Source: Marinomonas pollencensis
GTDB taxonomy: Bacteria; Pseudomonadota; Gammaproteobacteria; Pseudomonadales; Marinomonadaceae
Direction of reading: 5' to 3'
Length of the DNA stretch: 64,000 nucleotides
Assembly: GCF_003387375.1 (NCBI RefSeq)
Contig: NZ_QUNG01000002.1
Location: forward strand, 389,500 to 453,499
Below, piece after piece: positions 45,840-53,448 of the stretch. The notes under the pieces were generated by a model. That model did not search any database. It was not told where the DNA came from and saw only the letters and a list, made by a program, of their open reading frames with translations. Within the stretch, counting starts at the first letter, position 1. Every line of letters starts with the position of its first letter. The position numbers were made by a program, and so were the translations under genes.

Positions 45840-46654
45840 AGTTGATCCTTAAAATAAACTGCGTATTCATAGCGGGTCAGCAACATATCCGCCGCGGTAG
45901 ACGCATCAACATCGCCTACCACATATACATTTGGCCGTACCTTGTTGCGAAGCGTTTGCAGCGCAGTGTTTAGCGCTTTATTGTTTGACTCTAAAACCGC
46001 CTGGTCCAACGAAGCCACCGCTTGCTGGCTTGTGACATGCGCAGTTGACGCGGCAGAATAATCCGCCGCATAACCCACATAAGCTAAATGCAGATTCAAA
46101 AACAACCCCGCACGCCCTAAGGAATGAGACTCTAGGAAATAGGTGATATTGGCGTTATCTAGACGATAATCATCAATATTGTTGGCGTATTCAGAATAGG
46201 AAAAAGAACCTAAGGTAAAATCAGAAAAAGGTACAGATGGGTCAAATGAAGTGCGTAAACTCACTACTTGATAAGCAATTATTCGGGATTTTTTAGTGGC
46301 AACCGCTAATACATATTTGCGGTCTGTGTAATAACGATATTCAACCCCGTCTTTTGTTTTAGACAGCTTTATTACTTTCGCGATACCGTAAGTTTTCTCT
46401 ATAAACTCTAGATTACCACCTACTTTCACACTGTTTAAATGAGAAAACTCGACATTATTAGTAAAGAGACTGATACCACTATCGTAAAGTTCAGTAAGCA
46501 GCTCTTTAGTGTCACCCCAAGATCCGAAGGAAATCATGACAGAAGCAATTAAAACGGCAATGGCCTGTACGCGCTTATAAAAAGGAGCTTTTGTGCTTGG
46601 TGAGTGGTCCATCTTTTTGTAAAAATTCCGTTTACTTTTGTAAAGAAAGGCCAT
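45836..46654 (-). CDS. Secreted or membrane-anchored protein, unknown function
   Basis: 272 residues from ATG 46654, or 258 from ATG 46612 (MDHSPSTKAPF...). One hydrophobic segment (IAVLIASVMISFGSW) acts as signal or anchor. The rest is predicted alpha/beta with many Tyr (DRKYVLAVATKKSRIIAYQVVSL, FSYSEYANN). No family recognised. It heads a tightly packed four-gene series ending at the terminator at 43218. A 17-base tandem repeat array lies about 250 bases upstream. Confidence 0.65.
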   Translation of the reverse strand: MAFLYKSKRNFYKKMDHSPSTKAPFYKRVQAIAVLIASVMISFGSWGDTKELLTELYDSGISLFTNNVEFSHLNSVKVGGNLEFIEKTYGIAKVIKLSKTKDGVEYRYYTDRKYVLAVATKKSRIIAYQVVSLRTSFDPSVPFSDFTLGSFSYSEYANNIDDYRLDNANITYFLESHSLGRAGLFLNLHLAYVGYAADYSAASTAHVTSQQAVASLDQAVLESNNKALNTALQTLRNKVRPNVYVVGDVDASTAADMLLTRYEYAVYFKDQL

Positions 46655-47160
46655 TTAACTACAAAAAACTCATACAGATCAACAAATAAGTAGAGAAATT
46701 TTAGGCGTAATGACGATTTCTTTACTAACAAACATGATGCTCTGATGATTTTTCAACCAAAAATCAAAAAATTATCATTCTGCTGAAAACCTCCAGCAAA
46801 AACGAGCTGTGCATTTTTTAACCAAAAATACATGCCGTTATACAATAAAACTCATATCGGCAAAAAATTATGTTAATGAGTAAAGAGTAAAAATATTGAA
46901 AAGGGAAAATAATAGATAAGGAAAAATAATAGATAAGGAAAAATAATAGATAAGAAAAAATAATAGATAAGAAAAAACAATAGACAAGAGATATAAAAAG
47001 ACACTAATACAAAGAAGTCTTATGAAGTGCCTTTCAAAAAAAATTAAAACTCAGTTCTATCTTATATAAAAAAACACCCTACCTGAAGTAAAAACCGATA
47101 AAGGTGAATTCAACAGTCTACAAAGTGATTTAAAACAAAAAACGGCATAAAAGGTGATGT
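46655..47160. other. AT-rich intergenic region with tandem repeats
   Basis: About 500 bases, very A-rich, with no plausible gene. It should contain the promoter of the leftward lipoprotein operon and the 3' end of the LysR transcript. Its main structure is the 17-base repeat array at 46904-46988. Two imperfect copies of a TTTTTAACCAAAAAT-like motif occur near 46748 and 46816. Confidence 0.6.
46904..46988 (+). repeat. 17-base tandem repeat, five copies
   Basis: Five head-to-tail units of GAAAAATAATAGATAAG. The second and third are identical; the outer ones differ by one to four bases. The unit is not a multiple of three and is outside genes. Confidence 0.95.
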
Positions 47161-48078
47161 TTACCTTTGCAGGTATTGCTGCAAAATGGCATCCTGATCA
47201 ATCATTTTGTGTAACCAACTAACAAAGTAATTCGCTCTTGAATTTGCCCTTGAAGTGGCGGAGCAAACAACATACCAGCAACCGATCTCGGGCACCGTCC
47301 GATCCAGAGGCACCACCAGCTTACCGCCTGCAATATCACCAGAGCAGAAAAATGCCGGAACGAAAGCCACCCCTTGCCCAGCAATTGCCGCTTCTAAAGC
47401 CAATTGATAATTATCATAGCCCTCTTTAATTTCCAGTTGCTCCATAGACATGACGCCTTGCTGGTGCAACCAGTGCGCCAAATTCTTAGGGGATTCAGAA
47501 ACATGCAGTAAAGGCTTGGTTAATAATTTAGTTAACGAATCACAGCCTTGCTCGTCAAATAAAGCTGGACTGCAGACTGGCACCAAGCTGCCTTTAAATA
47601 AATACTGATAAGATAAATGACGATCTTGTTCTTCACTATAAATCACCCCTAAATCAGAAGCCCCTTTCTCGAACTCCCAACTAAAATAAGGGCTAAACAG
47701 CTCCACATTCAAACTCGGATACTGTTGCCGAAAATGCCCTAACCGCGGCACTAACCACCTTGATGCAATTCCCATGTAAAATTGCACCACCAATTTCCCA
47801 TGATCAGGCTCACCAAAAATTTCTTCCGTGCTGCGCTCTATAATTTGCAAAGCATCATGCACATCTTGGTAATAGCGCTCACCATGGGAGGTTAAAGCGA
47901 CTCGACGCCCCATCCGCACAAACAGATCCGCAGCTAAATCCTGCTCTAGCTTTTTTATCTGATGACTAACCGCCGAATGAGTGACATTAAGTTCATTTGC
48001 CGCTTGCTGAAAACTCAACAACCGTGCCGTCACTTCAAAGGCTCGTAACGCATTTAACGAAGGTAATCGTCTTTTCAT
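47161..48078 (-). CDS. LysR family regulator (GcvA-like)
   Basis: 305 residues from the ATG at 48078. HTH: PSLNALRAFEVTARLLSFQQAANELNVTHSAVSHQIKKLEQDL, typical of the GcvA/AmpR branch. The effector domain has the FYMGIASRWLVPRLGHFRQQYP and GQGVAFVPAFF segments of periplasmic-binding-like fold. It lies 18 bases after a second LysR gene on the same strand (3 bases if a TTG start is used), so both are probably one transcript. Together they face the dimethylglycine-dehydrogenase-like gene. Ligand unknown. Confidence 0.87.
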   Translation of the reverse strand: MKRRLPSLNALRAFEVTARLLSFQQAANELNVTHSAVSHQIKKLEQDLAADLFVRMGRRVALTSHGERYYQDVHDALQIIERSTEEIFGEPDHGKLVVQFYMGIASRWLVPRLGHFRQQYPSLNVELFSPYFSWEFEKGASDLGVIYSEEQDRHLSYQYLFKGSLVPVCSPALFDEQGCDSLTKLLTKPLLHVSESPKNLAHWLHQQGVMSMEQLEIKEGYDNYQLALEAAIAGQGVAFVPAFFCSGDIAGGKLVVPLDRTVPEIGCWYVVCSATSRANSRANYFVSWLHKMIDQDAILQQYLQR

Positions 48079-48096
48079 ACTGACAAATTCCAAGCA

Positions 48097-48993
48097 CTAT
48101 TGAGGGCCAACAAAAGATTCACTTAGCAACCAATCGCAGAACACAGTCGACGCGGCAGACAAGGGCAAGCCCTTTCGGTAACACAAATAATAATTGCCCT
48201 TGGTTTCAATGCTTTCCATAAAGGGAGCCACCAGCTGCTGAGCTAAAACCCCCTCTTGCATCATTTCATCGTACATTAGGCAAATACCAAAACCATTGGC
48301 CGCCATACTGGCTGCAGAAGCATGACTATCCGTATAGTGGCGCGGCAAATCCAGTAACTCAGACAGCCCCACTTGGTTTAGCCAAGTGTCCCAACCTTGT
48401 TTGGCACCAATCACTTCCAACAATGGCAAACAAGCCAGATCCTCAGGGCTACGCAAACGCTTTGCATTCTCCGCACTGCAATAAGGGCGCAAATTAGGGG
48501 TAATTAGGGGATGAGTCTCAAAACCAGGCCAATCTCCTAAGCCATAACGTATCTCAAGTTCAGTCGTAGAGCGCTCAAAATCACTTTCCCAATTCGTGCC
48601 CAGTTGACGAACCGCTACTTGAGGGTAAATAGCGTGAAATTTCGCCATATGCGCGGCTAGCCAAAGCACGCCAAAAGATTCGTTAACGTTTACTTCCACC
48701 ACAGAGACATTTACTGGGCTGAAGATTTGTGCGGCGCCAGTATTTAATAATGTCATGGAGTCCTGCACGAGAGGCAAGAAGGCACGACCTGCATCCGATA
48801 GCTGTATGGCGCGATTCGCCCTGACAAACAATTTCTGCGCTAAATGATGTTCCAACAGCTGAATTTGTTGGCTGACCGCAGACTGGCTCATGTTCAACTC
48901 TTCGGCTGCCAAGGTGAAACTTAACTGCCGCGCTGCGGCCTCAAATGTTCGTAGCCAATTCAGCTGTATGTTGTTGGTTAATCCTTTATGCAT
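48097..48993 (-). CDS. LysR family regulator, divergent from the flavoprotein gene
   Basis: 298 residues. HTH: QLNWLRTFEAAARQLSFTLAAEELNMSQSAVSQQIQLLEHHL. The effector domain includes FGVLWLAAHMAKFHAIYPQVAVRQLGTNWESDF and ASMAANGFGICLMYDEMM. Like its neighbour it belongs to the GcvA-type branch, whose classic member controls glycine cleavage genes. It is transcribed divergently from the FAD/GcvT flavoprotein at 49132 and a T-N11-A box lies between, so it is the best candidate regulator for that gene. Confidence 0.88.
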   Translation of the reverse strand: MHKGLTNNIQLNWLRTFEAAARQLSFTLAAEELNMSQSAVSQQIQLLEHHLAQKLFVRANRAIQLSDAGRAFLPLVQDSMTLLNTGAAQIFSPVNVSVVEVNVNESFGVLWLAAHMAKFHAIYPQVAVRQLGTNWESDFERSTTELEIRYGLGDWPGFETHPLITPNLRPYCSAENAKRLRSPEDLACLPLLEVIGAKQGWDTWLNQVGLSELLDLPRHYTDSHASAASMAANGFGICLMYDEMMQEGVLAQQLVAPFMESIETKGNYYLCYRKGLPLSAASTVFCDWLLSESFVGPQ

Positions 48994-49008
48994 ATTCCCT
49001 CATTTCGA

Positions 49009-49023
49009 ATAAGTTCAGCTTAT
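49009..49023. promoter_or_regulatory. LysR-type binding box candidate
   Basis: The inverted repeat ATAAG-TTCAG-CTTAT satisfies the T-N11-A rule. It sits 16 bases upstream of the LysR start and about 110 bases upstream of the divergent flavoprotein gene. Confidence 0.55.
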
Positions 49024-49131
49024 CTAAAGTCACAATTTTTATCGTTTGTGGTAATGCTTACTGTTTTATAGCATCAGTTTATCCCAACACACAAGCTCCA
49101 ATTTGTGAGCCTCAACATGAGAATAGAGACT

Positions 49132-51561
49132 ATGAAAAGTACGACGGACGTTCTTATTATTGGCGGTGGTATTGCAGGCGTGAGCACCTTGTATCATCTA
49201 ACTAAAATGGGCTTAAAGGATGTTATGCTCACCGAAAAATTGGAGCTAACATCAGGGTCTACGTGGCATGCAGCGGGAAATCTACCCCACTTTAGCAACA
49301 GCTATAACATCATGAAGCTGCAACAATACAGTATCGATCTTTATAGTCGCTTACAGGCTGAAACTGGCCAACAAGTTGACCACCATCAAACTGGAGCTAT
49401 CCGTTTAGCACACACTCAAGAGCGCATGGATGAGTTCCAGCGTGTGGCCGCCATGTCAGATATGGCCGGCTTAGACTTAGAAATAGTCGACAACGAGCGC
49501 TTGCAAGAACTGTTTCCTTTTCTAGATACAACTGGCTTAGTCGGTGGGCTATGGGACCCAGCAGATGGCCACATAGACCCAACCAGTGTGACCAACGCCA
49601 TGGCCGCTGGTGCAAGGGCTGCCGGGGCCACTATTGTGCGAAATAACCCCGTAAAATCCATCGAACAACAAGCCAATGGGCGCTGGACAGTCACCACTGA
49701 AAAAGGCGTCATCGATGCCGGCAAGATAGTCAACGCCGCAGGTTTTCGCTGTAACGAAGTAGCCGAAATGATTGGTCATCGTCTGCCGGTTTGCTCAATG
49801 GAACACCAATTTGTTGTCACCGATAATGTGCCAGAATTAGAAGCCCGTGACACCATGCTACCTATGCTGCGTGACCCAGATGTATCTTATTACCTGCGCC
49901 AAGAAGGCAAAGGCTTCATCTTAGGGCCCTACGAAAAAGACGGTATTCCATGGGCGGTGGACGGCGTACCAACAGCCTTTGGTCAAGAACTATTACAACC
50001 TTCTTTAGACCGCATTGAAGACATTATGTGTACCGCCATGGAGCAAGTTGGCATTGTTGCTAATGCCGGCATTAAAACCACAGTGAATGGTCCTATTACC
50101 TACACCCCAGACGGTCACCCTTTGATTGGTCCTGTTCACGGATATGACAATTATTTTGTCTGTACCGGCTTTAACTTCGGCATAGTGCAAGGTGGCGGCG
50201 CTGGGCATTTCATGGCGCAATGGATAGTCGATGGGCACCCTGAGCTAGACCTTTTTGAGCTTGACCCTCGTCGCTTTGGCGACTACGCAACCCACGAATA
50301 CACAGTCGCTAAAGGCACAGAAGTGTACGCTAACGAATATCAACTTGGCTTTCCCAATGAATATGCCATGCGTCCAGCAAAACGCGGACAAAAACAAACA
50401 CCTATTTACCAACGCCAAGCAGAACAAAATGCCGTCTTTGGCGCCTATTTCGGCTGGGAACGTGCCAGCTGGTTTGCCCCTGAAGGCAGCACTGCGCAAG
50501 AGCAACACAGTTTTCGCCGTGGCAATTGGTTCGAGCCAGTTGCCGCTGAGTGCCAACTGGTTCAGCAACATGTTGGCGTATTAGATTTATCACCTTTCAC
50601 TAAGTTTGAAATTGCAGGGGCTGGCGCTCATGCCTGGATTGAATCTTTCTCTCCCAATCGCATCCCAACACAAACCGGCAACATTGCCCTTGCACATCCA
50701 TTGACCAACGATGGCGGCATTGCGTGGGAGTTCTCCATTACCAAGCTCGAAAACGGCAGCTATTACATGATGGCACCTGCTGCCGGTGAACTGCTGATTG
50801 AAGATTGGCTGCGCTGCCGATTACCTAACGACGGCTCTGTCACCTTAAACAACATCACCCGTGACTATGGCACGCTTGTTCTGGCAGGACCAGATGCGCG
50901 AAAAGTGCTACAACAGCTGACTGAAACAGACCTAAGCAACGCGGCATTCCCTTGGTTCACGGGTCAAGAAATACAGGTGGCTGGGGTGCCAACACGTGCT
51001 CTTCGTATGAACTTTGTCGGCGAACTAGGCTGGGAATTACATCACCCGATTGAGCATCAAGTTGCCCTCTACGACGCGTTAATGGAGGCAGGAAAAGCGT
51101 TTAATATTGGCAACTTTGGACTGCGCGCTATGGATTCAATGCGCCTTGAGAAAGGCTACGCCATGTGGGGCCATGATTTAAACACTGAATTTAGCATTCT
51201 AGAGTCCAACCTAAGTTTCTTTGTAAAAATGGGCAAAGGTGAGTTTGAAGGCAGAGCAGCACTAAGCATTGAAAAAGAAGCCGGTATTAAGCAGAAGATG
51301 ACGCTCATTGAAGTGCACGCTACTGACTTAGATGCCGCCAATGGCATGGAGCCTATTTACCACAATGATCAAGTAGTTGGCCAAGTCAGCTCTGGTGGTT
51401 ACGGCCATCGCTGCCAAAAAAGCCTCGCTTTGGCCTATATCCAAAGTGACTATTTAACGTCATCTCTTACGGTAAAAATCCTTGGCGACCATTACCCAGT
51501 AACTTGCCTAAGCAAAGCGCCTTATGATGCTGATTCACAACGTTTAAAAGCAGACGACTAA
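49132..51561 (+). CDS. Dimethylglycine/sarcosine dehydrogenase-like flavoprotein (FAD plus GcvT domains), paralogue 1
   Basis: About 809 residues from the ATG at 49132; ATG 49117 or GTG 49105 are alternatives and none has a strong ribosome site. Domain order is an N-terminal DAO-type FAD domain (DVLIIGGGIAGVSTLYHL), a linker domain (YFGWERASWFAPEG, RRGNWFEPV) and a C-terminal GcvT-type tetrahydrofolate domain (NFVGELGWELHHPIEHQ, GLRAMDSMRLEKGYAMWGHDLN). The GSTWHAAG motif carries the His that covalently holds FAD in mammalian dimethylglycine dehydrogenase. The family oxidatively N-demethylates methylated amines, moving methylene to tetrahydrofolate and electrons to ETF. The exact amine is not readable from sequence. 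It has its own terminator. Confidence 0.85.
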   Translation: MKSTTDVLIIGGGIAGVSTLYHLTKMGLKDVMLTEKLELTSGSTWHAAGNLPHFSNSYNIMKLQQYSIDLYSRLQAETGQQVDHHQTGAIRLAHTQERMDEFQRVAAMSDMAGLDLEIVDNERLQELFPFLDTTGLVGGLWDPADGHIDPTSVTNAMAAGARAAGATIVRNNPVKSIEQQANGRWTVTTEKGVIDAGKIVNAAGFRCNEVAEMIGHRLPVCSMEHQFVVTDNVPELEARDTMLPMLRDPDVSYYLRQEGKGFILGPYEKDGIPWAVDGVPTAFGQELLQPSLDRIEDIMCTAMEQVGIVANAGIKTTVNGPITYTPDGHPLIGPVHGYDNYFVCTGFNFGIVQGGGAGHFMAQWIVDGHPELDLFELDPRRFGDYATHEYTVAKGTEVYANEYQLGFPNEYAMRPAKRGQKQTPIYQRQAEQNAVFGAYFGWERASWFAPEGSTAQEQHSFRRGNWFEPVAAECQLVQQHVGVLDLSPFTKFEIAGAGAHAWIESFSPNRIPTQTGNIALAHPLTNDGGIAWEFSITKLENGSYYMMAPAAGELLIEDWLRCRLPNDGSVTLNNITRDYGTLVLAGPDARKVLQQLTETDLSNAAFPWFTGQEIQVAGVPTRALRMNFVGELGWELHHPIEHQVALYDALMEAGKAFNIGNFGLRAMDSMRLEKGYAMWGHDLNTEFSILESNLSFFVKMGKGEFEGRAALSIEKEAGIKQKMTLIEVHATDLDAANGMEPIYHNDQVVGQVSSGGYGHRCQKSLALAYIQSDYLTSSLTVKILGDHYPVTCLSKAPYDADSQRLKADD

Positions 51562-51580
51562 CCCAACTTACAGCACACTA

Positions 51581-51617
51581 AAAAAGGCCCATCAGTAACG
51601 CTGATGGGCCTTTTCTT
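51581..51617 (+). terminator. Terminator of flavoprotein paralogue 1
   Basis: The stem AAAAGGCCCATCAG / CTGATGGGCCTTTT with a TAACG loop is followed by CTTTTC. Confidence 0.92.
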
Positions 51618-51665
51618 TTCTGAGCTAATTAAGCGGGTTAATCCAACGAAAGCAGCACAAACCTG

Positions 51666-52256
51666 CTAATAGCCGCCACCTGAAATAGTCCACACCACCA
51701 CAGCGTCTTCACTATCGGATGGGTTGCGTACCCAATGGGGTTCATCTCCGGTCAAAATAAAGCTATCCCCAGTACTCAATAAAAAACGCTTTTCACCAAT
51801 GCCGAGCTCTATAGTGCCGGCCTGTAATAACCCACCTTCTTCCCCTTTTCTCTCACGCGCAACCGTGCCTGCGCCTGGTGAAAAGGTGGTTAAAATCATC
51901 TGCAATTGGCCAGATAAACGTGGTGACAGCAACTCTTCTCTAATGCCTGTTCCCGCAAAGTTTAAACTGCGCCGCGAATCACCACGTACAATGTGATTCA
52001 CTTCTTCTAATGGGGCTTCCAAGTCGGTATGAAAAAACCAACTCATTTGCACATCGAGCACTTTACAAATGGCCTGTAAAATCGGTATTGGCAAGGCAGA
52101 AACGCCTCGTTCAACTTGGCTAACATAGCCAACAGAGCGCTTAATACGCTCAGCCATTTCAACCAGGGTAATGCCTTTGGCTTTACGTAAATCACGTATT
52201 TGATGACCAATTCTTAGGTTTTCAGCGTCTGCTTCATTGCGTATTTTATTTGTCAT
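51666..52256 (-). CDS. XRE-family regulator with C-terminal cupin
   Basis: 196 residues from ATG 52256; an ATG at 52328 would add 24 non-conserved residues. HTH: IGHQIRDLRKAKGITLVEMAERIKRSVGYVSQVERGVSALPIPILQAICKVLDV. A cupin domain follows (RKGEEGGLLQAGTIELGIGEKRFLLSTGDSFILTGDEPHWVRNPSDSEDAVVVWTISGG). This layout is that of regulators of amine, polyamine and methylated-amine catabolism such as PuuR or SutR. Lying between the two flavoprotein units, it may regulate either. Small-molecule sensing by the cupin is inferred. Confidence 0.88.
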   Translation of the reverse strand: MTNKIRNEADAENLRIGHQIRDLRKAKGITLVEMAERIKRSVGYVSQVERGVSALPIPILQAICKVLDVQMSWFFHTDLEAPLEEVNHIVRGDSRRSLNFAGTGIREELLSPRLSGQLQMILTTFSPGAGTVARERKGEEGGLLQAGTIELGIGEKRFLLSTGDSFILTGDEPHWVRNPSDSEDAVVVWTISGGGY

Positions 52257-52443
52257 AATCGCCCATACTAGCCCGTATTTAAAATAATCCCTTTCACCAA
52301 GGCGAGGTATTAAAGTAGGTAATTTCATTCGCTAAATAAGAGCAGAGCGAAACGAGAAATTCACCTTGATGAAAAACGGATAAGAGTAACCGATAACATC
52401 CCAAAACGTAAGACGCCGTTATTTCGTATCGATTATTAACAAA

Positions 52444-52483
52444 CAACAAAGCCGCGTATCTTATGATAGCGGCTTTGTTTTTT
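52444..52483 (-). terminator. Terminator after folD, possibly bidirectional
   Basis: The stem AACAAAGCCGC.TATC / GATA.GCGGCTTTGTT with a TTAT loop has T-rich sequence on both sides. It lies about 40 bases after the folD stop and converts to a T7 run on the plus strand. Confidence 0.8.
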
Positions 52484-52523
52484 AGCACAGCAGCGCGAAT
52501 AGCAGGCTACTGTAAAGAACACC

Positions 52524-53369
52524 TTATTGTGCCGCTATCCTTGCAGACTCTAAGGTTTGACTGATCAAAGCATTAATCGTCATGGGGCCGACTCCGCCTG
52601 GCACTGGCGTTAACGCCATAACCCTTTCGGCCAAGCCGGTTTTATCTATGTCGCCAATTCCACCAGGGTGATAACCCGCGTCAACTACCACAGCACCATC
52701 TTTGATCCACTCGGCTTTTATTAATTCTGGCTGACCTACAGCTCCAATCACAATATCCGCTTGGCCGACTAGTGCAGCAAGGTTTTCAGTACGCGAATGA
52801 CAAACTGTCACGGTCGCATTGGCATTTAATAGCATTGCCGCCATCGGTTTACCTAAAATAGGACTGCGCCCTACCACCACCGCATGTTTACCTGCTAAAG
52901 GCACATCGTAATGGTGCAGCAAGGTCATAATGCCCGCTGGGGTCGCCGAACCAAATGCCAACTCCCCCATCGACATCAAACCAAAACCTTGCGTGGTGAC
53001 ACCATCTACATCTTTTTCAATGGCAATCGCATCAAAGCACGCTCTTTCATCTATTTGAGCTGGTACTGGGTGCTGTAATAAAATCCCGCAAATTTTAGGA
53101 TCTTTATTTAACATCTCGATTTGCGCCAATAACTGCTCAGTACTGGTCTCTTCTGGCATCTCAATTTTCACCGAGTCCATGCCCACACGCTGACACGCAT
53201 TTTGTTTCATTTGCACATAGGTTGCCGAGGCAGGATCGCCTCCCACCAAAATGGTCGCTAAGGTAGGGACTTCTGACCCAGCCTTAGTGAGTGCCTCTAC
53301 CGCGCTTTTCAATTGAGATTCTCTGTGCTTTGCTAGCGCTTTACCATCTAATATCAATGCTGCCATCAT
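52524..53369 (-). CDS. folD: Methylenetetrahydrofolate dehydrogenase/cyclohydrolase FolD
   Basis: 281 residues. It oxidises 5,10-methylene-THF to methenyl-THF with NADP and hydrolyses it to 10-formyl-THF. The catalytic pair is Tyr51 and Lys55 in [44 protein letters not shown] and the Rossmann motif [26 protein letters not shown] are complete. In this location it can dispose of methylene-THF made by the flavoproteins, supplying PurU. A second, housekeeping folD elsewhere is possible. Confidence 0.94.
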   Translation of the reverse strand: MMAALILDGKALAKHRESQLKSAVEALTKAGSEVPTLATILVGGDPASATYVQMKQNACQRVGMDSVKIEMPEETSTEQLLAQIEMLNKDPKICGILLQHPVPAQIDERACFDAIAIEKDVDGVTTQGFGLMSMGELAFGSATPAGIMTLLHHYDVPLAGKHAVVVGRSPILGKPMAAMLLNANATVTVCHSRTENLAALVGQADIVIGAVGQPELIKAEWIKDGAVVVDAGYHPGGIGDIDKTGLAERVMALTPVPGGVGPMTINALISQTLESARIAAQ

Positions 53370-53407
53370 TTATCCCTGTCTTGTAAGTGATCGTCTATCG
53401 ATCAAAG

Positions 53408-53433
53408 AAAAAACAAAGAGCTGCAAGCAGCCC
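53408..53433 (-). other. Hairpin in the flavoprotein 2-folD gap
   Basis: On the minus strand, GGGCTGC/GCAGCTC (tight loop) is followed by TTTGTTTTTT. It could be a leaky terminator between the flavoprotein gene and folD. Confidence 0.5.
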
Positions 53434-53448
53434 TTGGAGCGCCAAGTA

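Noticed and set aside
46904..46988. 17-bp repeats considered as replication iterons or a CRISPR array
   Set aside because: No replication initiator nearby, no DnaA boxes seen, and the units are contiguous without spacers.
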